DNA of 40,224 bases from Setaria digitata. Lineage: Eukaryota > Nematoda > Chromadorea > Rhabditida > Setariidae. Position numbers and translations under genes: made by a program. Position 1 is the stretch's first letter, and each line of letters starts with the position of its first letter. Under the pieces are notes generated by a model. The model did no database searches and was not told the origin of the DNA. It saw only the letters and a program-made list of their open reading frames with translations. The stretch spans positions 1 to 40,224 of the forward strand of contig RCAB01000539.1 in assembly GCA_003640385.1 (NCBI GenBank), read 5' to 3'. This document shows, in pieces, positions 1 to 11,440 of the stretch.

Positions 1-1008
1 GCAAATCACTGATACAATCAGTCCTTCGTTGTGTCTGTCCTTATGAAATGGAAAATATTTTATTTTCATTTCAAAAGAAGTGTTGAAAATATCATTTTTT
101 CTTTCTTTCGCAGTGCAAAACAGTTGCCTGATAGTATATCCTTGTGATTTCCTCTTGCCCGTTCATATTTTTGGACTTGTCTATTTATCACTTCATAGAA
201 TTTTTGATTCAACTGTCAGTTTTTCAGAGTTTTTTTTTCCTTCTTATTAAAATGTTAAAGTTTCTCACATACTATTGTCCATGATTAATTAGTAGTGCAC
301 ATTCGGAGATATAGCTGCATCATTAGTTGATAAAAATAGTGATAAATGGGTAACAAGATTATTTTTATAAAATAAAGTAATATAGATAGTTTATGTACAG
401 TAATAGAGTGTTATACAACAGTATGGTAATACGGGATAGATTAGTACAGTAAGAATATTTATTCAAATAGTACTTAGAATAATATATCCCTGTCTAAATT
501 TGAGATTGATCAGTATTGTAAGGTAACCTAAAATAAGATTAACTTCAAGCTTTCAGCGTTCTAGCTAGATGTTTCGTATTTTAATTATCGCTTTAAAATC
601 ATGTATTTGGGAGGAAAAAAGATGGAAGGAAAAATTGATAATAAATTTGATGGAAAAGAATAAACTGAGAAAACGAAAATTTTATATATTTTTTATCTGT
701 TAATCGAATAACCCTCAAAAGGAATAAAAAACGATTTTCATATTTAGGCAAAAAGTTTTTCAATAAAATATCCAAAAAATTTATTTATTTTAGTTTCGAT
801 CATTCAGCACTCCAGAATTTAATTTTTTTATCACTTTAAAATAAATAATTTTAGGAAAAAAAAATAAAATGGAAGCATTATTGTTGCTTGTTCTGTTAAG
901 TATTTAAATGTAAGTATATTTACTGTTTCTATTTATTTCCTTTAAATTATTTCCCCATTTTGATAAATTTAATTACTCACTATCTCTCAACACTTCTAAA
1001 TATTTCTC

Positions 1009-1236
1009 TTCGTTTTCAAACTATTTTTGTCTTTCTAATAAAATAATTTTTAAACCTGTAAAATTTTAAGCAGCAAATTGTTAATAAAAAAGCAAAAAGA
1101 AGAAAGAGAGAGAAAATAGAANTTTCGTTTTCAAACCATTTTTGTCTTTCTAATAAAATAATTTTTAAACCTGTAAAATTTTAAGCAGCAAATTGTTAAT
1201 AAAAAAGCAAAAAGAAGAAAGAGAGAGAAAATAGAA
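1009..1236. repeat. 113-base direct duplication around an N at 1122 (probable assembly scar)
   Basis: Bases 1009-1121 and 1124-1236 are the same length and differ at one base only (CAAACTATT versus CAAACCATT). A single N at 1122 sits between them. This is the pattern left when two overlapping contig ends are joined with a nominal gap instead of being merged. A real recent tandem duplication with an unread base at the joint is possible but less likely, because the same arrangement recurs at 29606. Confidence 0.85.
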
Positions 1237-1607
1237 AGGGCAATTATTTTTCTGGTAAAAATTTCTTATTGTTTTTTTAAAATAATTTATTAATTAAACA
1301 TCAGATTCAGCATTCTTCCTTTTCCATCATCTAATTTTCCATTTTAATTTCTGTATCATTTTCAATACAACAAATTTTATAAAATCTGATGAACACATAC
1401 ATCCCTTTTAGTAAGTTAGAAAAAAGAAAAAACGCTTGGATGAATCACACAGGTTAGTAATTAGTTTCAAAAATAAAATTTTTTATATATGTTAGTATGA
1501 ATCAATCACAGATTTCGTAGAAACATGTGACACGCCATGATGTGATTCTTGTCAATCAAAAAATATTCATACTAATAACTTTTTATGAAGTTCGAAAATT
1601 CACACTA

Positions 1608-1902
1608 TCACGTAACACGTTAAATTAAGAATTCTTTCAGTCAAAAAAAGTCCATAGCTTTTTTATCTGAAAAAAAAATTTCCAATAACATGTATATATG
1701 AATCCTTTGTTCATGACATTACACAGATTCTTAATGTTCTGAGAAGGAATTTTTTAATATTAAACAAAAAAGAATTTCGTATTTTCTTAACCACTAAAAA
1801 TTTCTTTGTAACTTACCAATCCCATTTTTCGCAACATCACGTAACACGTTGCCATACGAATCTTTTGTTCATCAGAAAATTCGAAACGTCACGTAACACG
1901 TT
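1608..1902. repeat. Three copies of TCACGTAACACGTT in a degenerate minisatellite
   Basis: The 14-mer TCACGTAACACGTT occurs exactly at 1608-1621, 1837-1850 and 1889-1902. The last two are 52 bases apart and their surrounding sequence is also similar (an ACGAAYC element, TTGT, and AAAATTC before the motif). Weaker relatives are visible near 1525 and 1709. It could be a decayed minisatellite or a cluster of ACGT-core protein-binding sites; the sequence alone does not decide. Confidence 0.6.
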
Positions 1903-4900
1903 ATTACACGAACCTCTTGTCAGTCATTATTCATTTATCGGTAACAATAAGGAAATGATATAAGTGATATTTCTAAGAGATTGCTAACTTTCGAGCTGTC
2001 AATAATATAATGGAAAGAGAAAACGAAAGATTTCACTTCAAAATTAGCTATTTAAATTTGTTGTCTTTATGAATTGGAATGAAGCTGATGTGTACTAATG
2101 CAAAATGCTTCATAACCCATTTTTATACTGCTTTTAAATTTAAATTTCCATTTAAATTTATTTTCTAGCATAATTTCATAATTTCTAGCATAATTCTCCT
2201 CTAAATACTTTCCCTTTCCCTCTCTTTTTTCATAAATGTTAAAACATTTGGTTTTAACATTCAAAATTATTGTATTTTAAATAGATCTTTTCAGATCATT
2301 TGCTAATTGTTTAAAAGTCAGCTGCCGATTTTTTTTTCTGGAAAAATTAAGAAATGCGTGAATCACTTCACCTCTCATTTATCAAATTATTTCTTTCAAT
2401 ACCCCTACTATATATTCAAAAAATTGACAAAACGTCATTATTATTACTTTCTAAGAACTTTTTTCGAAGTTTTCAGGTTAATTTTTGCTTTTTTTTCCAT
2501 TCTTTTTAAAAGTTTAAAAAAAATTATTATTAGCAAAGGGGCAAAAATTAATTGATAAGCCAGCTAAATGAGCAAATTGTTGCATATTTGTTCATATTTA
2601 ACGTTTTAAAATTCCGTTAAATATTTTCTTAATTGTTTAATTCGCTATTGAAAAATTATTTAGATAATATTACATTCATCAGTGTGATTTCTTTCACAAA
2701 TGCACTTCTGCACAAATTTCTATTTTCGCCTCCAATTATTTTATTTCACTTATTGTATTTATTTATTTTTGCACAAAAAATAGTTAAAAAATCATAAAAA
2801 TAATATAAATGCTTTAATACTAAGAAGTTTTCAGCAAATGATTTGATGAAAAATGAAATGAAATGAATTTTTCTAATCCTCCAGATTTTTAAATAGTTTA
2901 ACTTTTCTTTCCATCGCTAATTTTTATTCTCCAGAAAAAAGCTGAAATTGAAGAAAAAGTTTATTTTAATCTCAGGATAGAAAATAGTGCCCGGAAATAT
3001 TTTTAAATAGTATTTCCAATTAACATAATACTGTATTAAATTTTAATTGCATATTATGTATTATATATCTGAACAGTTGTTGGAACAAAAGTTCTCTTTT
3101 TTTGTAAAAGTTTCAATATTGTTTACGATTTTTCTTTTTAGAGAAAAAAAGGAGCAAAGCATGAAAAATAAGTGGGAAATGAAAATTTTCAAACGCTTTT
3201 CATAATTTATCATTTGACCGATGGTAAGAATAGCATGGGATAATTGATGTAATTGATGACTATAAATTGTTGGATTTCAAATAAATTATGCTTTTTTCCT
3301 CTAATGATCTGAAAATTTTACACTTTCAAATTTTCATTTTTTAACTTATTAATTTCCAAAACTCTTTTTTTTCCTTAATTAAATGTAAAATAAATTTTTT
3401 AGTAATGATGAAATGATGTTTTTTCTTTCTTTTCATATTTTTTTTCCAGTAAATCAGGCCATGAATGTTTTTGCTCGTTTACTTTTTTCAGATATTGAAT
3501 TGATAGATTTGGATTCCGAATTTTTTGTTTCTCAAATTTAAATTTTCCTTAGCTTTAGGAATGGATCATGGGAAAAGTAATTAAAAAAATTCTAATTGGT
3601 TGTCTTATAGATCAAAAAGATTTAAATAATTGCATAAGCATATTTTTTTTTCTCATCCAATTTCCTTCAAATATCAAAAATCACTTCTTTACCTCCCTTT
3701 TTTTTTTTCTTAATTAATCATTTCTAACCATCCATTATGCCAAATAATGGCTTCTGTAAAAGTATGGAAGTGCTTTCAGCAATTTTGCCTTTTACAATTG
3801 CTTTTAAACAAATGCGGATTTATCATTTTATATTATTCTAATGGAGTAACCGGAAATCAAATGAATAGAAATGGAGGAAACTTTCAAAAATTGACCACAA
3901 ATTTTCAAAAATTTTGGTTTTCATTTATTATTCGTAAAACTCAAATATTTGATTGAAAAATTTGTAAAATATTTAATCATTTTTACCTAGTGATAAAAAA
4001 GTTTTGCTTGTTAATTTTGTTTAAATTTCTTTCTTTGTTTGAAATTTAATTAGGGAACAATAAAATTCATTTGATAATGCAACATAAATTATTTTATTAG
4101 TAGGAAAAATGTTTCAACAAATTTCAATTATATATAAACTTCCCCATCTCGTTATTTCTTATTTCCTCATTTAATTTACATAATTGGCGACCATTTTCTT
4201 TTTCTATTTTTTTTCTTTTTTTTTTCGCTGAGTTTCGTTTTAAATTAATGATGAATTTTCTGTAATCTTATCATAAATTAAATGAAATTTTCATATGGAT
4301 GGCATAGGAAAGTATTATTTTGTGATTTTCCAAATCTTTTCTTTTTTAATTTAAACCGAATTTGCGTTATCAGTGAGCAGTACTTAATTAGTTCGGTTTA
4401 AGTCATTGAAAGATGCATGGTGAAAATTCTGAAAACCTAAATTGCTGAAATTTTGAAATTTTGAAATCATTCTACTTATAGGGAAAAATTTACTAAGCCA
4501 AACTTTTTGTAGGAATATTGATTTTAAAGTCTGAATGTAATGTTTAATATTGAATCAAGTTTTAATTTTGCAAAATTTGAAGAAAAAGTATTTTGGTCAA
4601 ATTTTAATTTGAAATTTAAAAAAAACAAATTTATTGATGAAGAGATATCAAGTTTAATATCATAAAGCAATGTTTAACATTTAATTAAATCTTAATTTTA
4701 TAAAATCTGAGCTTGTTCTCGCATGAATATTAAGTTTGATACGTAGCCTTTTCATCATTTTTACTTTATGCTAATTAATATATAAATGTAACGAATTTCT
4801 AAAAATATTTTCCTTTCTTGTTTGCTGTTAAACAGAAATCAGTAGAAATTATTATACGCTGATAATTAATTTCAAGAATTGTAAATTTAATTTTACACTT

Positions 4901-5639
4901 TAAATATGAGAATTTATAATGAAATTATTGTAAAATTGTAGTTACTTCTTGATTTCACTCTCCGAATAAAGCAATTTACGAATTAATTTGTTCCACGATC
5001 AAATTTTTCAATTTGATTTTATCTTTTAAAAGTGTAAAAAAAATTGATAATTCTGTTAAAAATTAAATAAATTGTAAGTGGAAAATACGTAAATATTTTG
5101 TAATTTATTTAAAAAATACGAATAAAAATTGTTAATCTATCCATGTTGTAACGTAATTCATTTAAGTCTTTTTCGTTTTTCCTTTCTATTAACATTGTTT
5201 CCCATCCATCCTACTAGCAAAACTTTTCGTCTTGTATTAATTGCATTTCGAATAAATTAAAAAAAAAAAAAAAGAATTAAAAAAAAGACGACGAAATGAA
5301 AAAAGAAAGCTTGAATGACATTTGCAAACTTTAACTATTGAAAATATTTGTTTCATTTCATTCCATACCGATTTTATTTCAGTAGAAAATAGTTTTGCCA
5401 AATAAAAAAAATGGAAACAACTTCAGGCTCAATTAAAGTATAAAAAATTGCCAGAACTCATATTTCAGAGATATTCCAAATTGCTTGATAATATAACATG
5501 ACAATATTGTTTGGTTTTATCGAAGAAAAAAAGAATTTTTATGATAAGCGATTGGAAATAAATGCTTTGTATAAATTTCAAAATTAATTTCTTCATACTG
5601 AAAATTCTTGCTTTGTATCGATTAAAGACAATGATATAT

Positions 5640-5925
5640 GTCACAAATGGGACTTACCTATCATGATCAGATAGGACTTACCCAGTAAGATTGGATAGAA
5701 GGGCCTGAGAGGGTAGGCCTGCTTATCATGATGGGAGAATTTGATTAAAAGGACTTCTCTTGCAGGACTCGTGAGCATAAATTGATCTGGTTAGGGAAGC
5801 ACTTACCTGATATGACCGGGTCCAAAAGGTTGTCTGACGTTGGTTCAGGATTATGTACCTGACATGACTTAATTAGAGAAGACTAGTCTAGGATGATCAG
5901 GACGAACAAACTTAAAATGTATTTA
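5640..5925. repeat. Degenerate repeat block with GGACTTACC / ATCATGATC-like units
   Basis: This block is less AT-rich than its surroundings and contains diverged units of roughly 20-40 bases beginning with variants of GGACTTACC (near 5650, 5674, 5751, 5798) and containing TATCATGATC, GATATGACC or GACATGACT. No open frame of note is present. It reads as an old minisatellite or the remnant of a repeated element. Confidence 0.45.
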
Positions 5926-6520
5926 TTTGGTGACATTAGAACTCCAACGGGGATTGCAGGCCCTAAGTGATTTTCGAAAAATTGTTTTAATCACTATTTT
6001 GGTTAATCTGATCGATGTTTAGCAGAAAAATCATTTAATTAATAGTTAATTAGACCGTTACTTTTAAAATAATTGCCAGATGAATTTCAGCACGAATTAC
6101 TAAAAAAAGAGAAAAAGAAAAGGAAAATTATTAGTTTCGAATTTTACTCGCAATTGTTATTTCAGTTCTAATTTTTCAAAATTAAATTATAAAATTTCAA
6201 TTTTTAGGAAAAATTTTGACCCAAATTTTCATTTTCATTCATTTTTAGGCGGATCCATTTAATTGTTTTGTAATTCAAACAAGAAAAATTAGTTAAATAT
6301 ATTTTATAAATAAAAACTTTTGAGGGAAGAACTGAATAGCCATATAGTTACAATTCCTAATTATCGCCAAATTTAACATTTCCAAATATATCATTTGCAT
6401 TTTAATAACAGCTTCTGCATTAAATTGCATCCTCTCCAATTTTTTCCCCTTTATTTTTCCGTTTCCTTCCTAATTTCATTCAAACATCATGTGTAAAAAT
6501 TACTTCCCCGTACGTGTTCT

Positions 6521-6568
6521 ACTCGTTTACTCACTTACTCGTTTACTCACTTACTTGTTCAATCATTT
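6521..6568. repeat. 16-base tandem repeat, about three copies
   Basis: ACTCGTTTACTCACTT is repeated head to tail at 6521-6536 and 6537-6552, followed by a diverged third copy (ACTTGTTCAATCATTT) at 6553-6568. Confidence 0.7.
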
Positions 6569-7806
6569 ATCACTGGATTTCTCATTCACAGATATGATCA
6601 AGAACCTTCAACTGCTTTTCAATTACAAATCATTTGCAATTCAATGAGGAAAAAGAAATTATTCATTTACTATTGCAATAAATTGCCTATTTAACTAATT
6701 ACTGTAAGATGTATTATTCCTCTTTTATTAGAATTTCATTTGCAAATACGGTAAAATCCTTTTTCAGCTTTAGCATTGTAAACCAATTGTAATCAAGCAT
6801 AAAAAGAGAAAAATTCTCGAAATTTGACAGCTGTTACCAGTTTGTTATTTGGCTGAATAATTTATTCGTCGAGCACTTTTTTCCCCACCAGTCGTCGTCA
6901 TAAATCTTTGATAATATTTAATGAAATGGAAGAAAATTAGAAGCAGAAAGAAAAAGAAATGAAATTATATCAATCTTTTCATATTTTAATATAAGTGCAA
7001 TTTTTGCGTTCTCACTGTAATTTGAGCATCGTTCTCTTTTACTTTTTATAATTTGAGCAGGTGTAATTAAAAATTTCAGTAAATGGTTAGACGTTATATC
7101 ATGCTATGATGTAAAAGTTTAGCCAAAGCATTATGATAATTATCAATTATCTGCAGACGATTTGAATCAAAAAAAAAAAGAGAAAGGCCGTTAAAATTAT
7201 TATAAATATTATTGCAACTGATAAACAATGTTGTTTTAAACAATTTATGAAATATTTTGATGTTCGAGATTTTGCACCGTCAATTAGAAGCTTTTAATTT
7301 TAAATTTTCTAGATTTTTTCAGAAATTTGTAACTTTAGTGGTGATTCAATAATATGGAAAATAATTAATTTGCATTTAAGTATTGATATCATAAAAATCT
7401 TACTATTGATTAACCTGATATCACCATATCATATGGAGAGTACCACATTTTATAGTTAAATATTAATATTGAATAAGGACTTCACAGTCAATATAAGTTG
7501 ACCATACAGTCAACTAGCAAATAATTATTTTACATATAAGAATTAGTATCACTAAATTATTCTGTTATCACTGTAATCTTTCTTCAGTGTAAATCTAAAA
7601 ATCGAATATTTTTACATGGTCTGCTGAAGGAAAAATAACAATTATTTCAGATTATAAATTATTATTACTAAGACTATTTTATGTGAATATCATCAAACAT
7701 AATAATTTCAGATTATATTGTAGATTATTATTAAAATTGTGGATATCAGTGACTATTTTAGGTCAGATTATAAATTTGAATAAAAATTTATTGGTAAAAA
7801 TTAATA

Positions 7807-10800
7807 ATGGGAAATTTCGGATCGGTCAGTTCAAGTATGAAGGAGCAATTACGACTTGATTTATCAGATAATAATGAAGCGTCCAGTTCACGTTCTAATT
7901 TAGCACGCAAAATTAGCCAACCAATCATTTTAAAAAATTCACGGTTAGCTATTCTTTTTTAAAGAAAATCTCATTAAATTAGTGAACTTTTTTTTTAAAT
8001 CGAAAAATGAAAAGTTCTATTCTTGTATACTGTGACACTTATATGACTATATTACTGATCTGTAAGTTGAAGAGAGACCGTGACACACAAGTAGATAGAT
8101 GCACATATGCATTAGCTGTAAAAAATTTGATTTATTAATTAATTAATCGCGCAATCGATCTTGTGACTTCAATTTCTTTAAATTTCAAGTTTCGAATTCA
8201 ACATTATTTCCCAAATTATTATAACTCAGTAAATTACTAGTGATTAGACTGAGAAATAAATGTAGAAGATGATTTTTTCATGTGCTTTATAATATATACG
8301 ATATAACTTTATTATCAAAAAAAAAAATTTTCAATCGCTTTTTTTCTTAAGTAAATTTAATTTGATCACTTTCAACGAAAATTTCTTTTACGTAAATCAT
8401 TCAGTACTTCACTGATGATCTGTAATTAATTAGCGTAAATTTCGGAAGATGGCGTCATCTGTTTGAGATGGACATAAAAATTACATGTTGATCTTTCGCT
8501 TTCTTTAAAGAAGCAAAAACTGCTAAATTAAAAAATGTAGAAAAAGTTATATACGTAATCCTTTATGCAGATAAGATCATTGAGACAATAAAAATACATT
8601 TTTCTTTAATTTGGGGTCGAAAATTTAAAATTTTTCCGAACAAAAATTATATTTTAAGATCACTTCAATATATACAATAAGAGATAAAATTACGGCAAAT
8701 GAAAAATTGAAAAATAAATGGGAATTTGTTTGGAAAAAAAAATAAAATTTATGAAATATTAGAAGAGAAATTCTCACTTTCCGTCTTCTTTTTTTATTTT
8801 TGCTTTTATAGGCTAAGTATAAGTAGCCAAGAGAGAAAAATTTCAACACTTTCTTTGGCTCAACGACAAATTGTAAAAGGATGTATGGATAAGGCAAAAG
8901 AAGATATCGCAGAAAGGATCTATCGTAGGATCATTGAAAAACGAGATGACTTCCGGAAATTTATTGAAGCACTTACTGAAGTAAGCAGGTGATGCAAATT
9001 AGATAAATTCCGGAAAGTTATTGAAACACTTACTCAACAAATAAGATTTCTGCTTTTCTGAGGAAAAATTTGAAAAAAAAAAAGGAAAAGCTGAACGCTG
9101 GAAGATAGTATTATTGATTAAACAACATGCATCCTCTTCCGTTTACATTTTAATTATAATTATTTAGGCAAATCTAAATTAATTAATCCATTTCACTTTT
9201 CCAGCAAGTAACTAATCATATTTCAGGAGCAACGGAATGATTTCGCAACTGCATTACGTAACTATCTGAAAAACGTTGTTAATCAGCTTATGGATGGTGC
9301 AGCGGTGCGAAGAATTTCGGAAGATTTTGGTGCTCGACATGTACAATATCGTTCCGCCGGTTTTCGACCTGATTTCTTTGCCGTAACGGCAGATGCTGTT
9401 ACTACGGAATGTGTATTGTTAGATGCCGCAATACATCCAGCTTCTGATGCACTCTTTGCTTGGTAAATTCCATTTATATATGCCATAAAATTTAAAGACG
9501 TTATTGATTTGTTTTCCTTTTTTTGGGGAGTTGTCTTCATGAAATTATCGAAAATCAAATTATTTACTTTAGTTTTTTGATTTTTTTCCTTTTGCCTTTC
9601 TTTTCTTCTTTATTTTTCATACATAATATTACAAAAATTATTTTAAAACAGAAACAGAAAAAATCTTACGACTGAGTTATATTGAAAGTGAAATAATGTT
9701 TAATATATTATAAACAAGAAAAATTCAAAGATTTTTATAGTTTTCTGACTTAAGATTCAAGTGAACAGGCGAAAAAAAGAAGCTTTGCTAGAATTAAGAT
9801 AAAATTACATGGTAAGTTGAAGAAAGAATAATTACAGTGATATTCAGCATGGTTTGAACGCATAGTTATTTGAAATCAAATGAATTATTGCTATACTATA
9901 AATTCTCAACATTAACAAATAAATGATTAATTCTTCTTTTTTAAAATTGGAACTTGACTAAAATAAAGGATTGGAATTAAAGACAAAAAGCGTGGTTGAC
10001 CCCGACGTGATTTGAACACGCAACCTTCTGATCTGGAGTCAGACGCGCTACCGTTGCGCCACGGAGTCCACACTATGCCACTCTTTCAAATGTCTAACAA
10101 GCTCGCTCATATTTTTTTTTCTTTATGAATTCTTTTTAAAGCTCACAAGATCTCATGAAATTTACACTTTTCTGCATTTTTAGCTTAAGATAATTACTGC
10201 ATTTTATATCTAATAGTAAATATTTTGATAAATTCATGTCATATGTGATAATTATTGTACTTTCTACAATAATTAATGTATTTCGCATCTGATATCAAAT
10301 GTTAAACATTCCTGTCATCACTTCACTACAGTGCCTTCTGTTTTCGGTACTTTCTCTTTTAGAAAAGTGCAAGAAATTTTAAAAGTAGAAGAAATGTTTA
10401 AAAGAAAAAAGTTTGACTCACTAAAAGAAAGGAAGAAATTACTAATAAGATTAATAAATAATTTCAGGTCAACATTGACAACACTCATGTTCAGTTCGGT
10501 ACGTGATGGCTATTATAATGAGCAAAGACGAATTAGAAAGGCATCACAGCAGCATATAAATCGTGGCAAATTACTTCTGTCTGATGAAGCAATACGTAAA
10601 TTAAATAAGGGAAGAAGAAAGTAAGTAGTTTCAAATTGGTATCTTCAAAGGATAAATTAGTGATGCGGAAAGGATGGAAGACATTCCGGATTAATATGCA
10701 CTGGGAAAAAAGGACGAGTAATATGGAAAACAGGACGGCTAGGTTGATTTGAGAAATTCGGAAAATTTTGGAAGGATTGTTTTATACAATTTTAAATCGA

Positions 10801-11440
10801 TATTTTCAAAGAATTGGTGATCGGGAGAAGAGAGAAGACATTCCGGATGAATATGCAACTAGAAAGGATAAGTATGAAAGAGAATCAAATATACAGCTAG
10901 GTAGATTTGAGAGATGCTGGAAGGAATGATTTCTATATAGCTTTCAAGAATTTTGACATCGTATTTTGGGGAATTTAGTAGGAGATAACGGGAACTGTGA
11001 AAAGGCTGATAGAGAGGAGGATCATAAAATTTATAAAATTATTTCATTTGAAGAAAATTTATTTTGCTTTTTCTTTTTTTTTTGGGAGAATTTTAACGTT
11101 GAAAAAAAAAGAGATATATTACAGCTCAAATCCTGAATACAGTTTCAAGGATTGTACTGATAATGATACTGATAAAGTAAATGAATCTGAAATCAGTACA
11201 AGTACGATAAAAAAATTCAAAGACAATGGAGTAGAATTTCGATCAGAATCAGTACAAAAAATTGCACGAGGAAGAGGACTATCTGGTACAGAGAGAAGAA
11301 AATCGAAAGATTCCATTCAAGTTGAGGATCAGATGATGCTGGAAAATGACAAATATGCGCTATCAGAAGATATCAGATGTCTTAGGATATCGCTACATGG
11401 TCGCCAAGAAACTCAGTTATGCAGTGAAGAAAGAAAATGA
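7807..11440 (+). CDS. Nematode globin with myristoylation-type N-terminus and long polar tail
   Basis: Haem-binding globin. Exons: 7807-7943, 8812-8980, 9227-9462, 10468-10620, 11125-11440; all junctions are GT-AG and in phase, giving 336 residues. The start MGNFGSVSSS fits N-terminal myristoylation (Gly2, Ser6), known for some C. elegans globins. The globin fold spans about residues 60-205. The RRIIEKRDDFRKFI segment fits helices B-C, and GARHV (His140) is the likely proximal F8 histidine, followed by the DFFAVTADAVT and WSTLTTLMFSSVRDGYY helices. I could not fix the distal E7 residue. Residues 206-336 form a basic, Ser/Lys/Arg-rich tail with no recognised domain. If intron 4 is retained, TAA at 10622-10624, made by the donor itself, ends the protein at 232 residues. 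A possible trans-splice acceptor ends at 7761. The family is firm; the last exon is inferred from phase and splice consensus. Confidence 0.82.
9985..9989 (-). terminator. RNA polymerase III T-run terminator of tRNA-Trp
   Basis: Five consecutive T on the minus strand lie seven bases past the discriminator base of the tRNA-Trp gene, as expected for polymerase III termination. Confidence 0.75.
9997..10068 (-). tRNA. tRNA-Trp (anticodon CCA)
   Basis: Read on the minus strand, the 72-base sequence folds as a full cloverleaf. The acceptor stem pairs GACTCCG with CGGGGTC (one T-G wobble) and the discriminator is A. The anticodon loop reads CTCCAGA, giving anticodon CCA for UGG. The A box (TGGCGCAACGG) and B box (GTTCAAATC) of the internal RNA polymerase III promoter are intact. 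A T5 terminator follows the 3' end (AAAAA at 9985-9989 on the plus strand). There is no intron. It lies inside intron 3 of the globin gene, on the opposite strand. Confidence 0.97.
10629..10945. repeat. Diverged tandem duplication inside globin intron 4
   Basis: About 160 bases starting at 10629 are repeated from 10791. Shared landmarks in order are TATCTTCAAAGG / TATTTTCAAAGA, GAAGACATTCCGGAT (identical), AATATGCA, AAAGGA, AGCTAGGT / GGCTAGGTTGATTTGAGA and GGAAGGA. The copies have drifted substantially, so the duplication is old. Confidence 0.7.

Larger units (their letters stand above)
1..7806. other. Gene-poor AT-rich stretch upstream of the globin gene
   Basis: No frame here looks like a conserved protein; the longest open frames are rich in F, I, K and N as expected by chance in AT-rich DNA. 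A splice-acceptor-like TTTCGCAG ends at about 113 and could begin a last exon of a gene to the left, but the frame stops after a few codons. Recognisable content is repetitive: an assembly duplication around 1122, TCACGTAACACGTT motifs at 1608-1902, a degenerate GGACTTACC-type repeat at about 5640-5925 and a 16-base tandem repeat at 6521-6568. The stretch is intergenic DNA or intron of a gene outside the window. Confidence 0.6.

Noticed and set aside
100..145. Acceptor TTTCGCAG at about 113 as the last exon of an upstream gene
   Set aside because: Only five codons (CKTVA) before a stop in the most natural phase; too little to support a gene.
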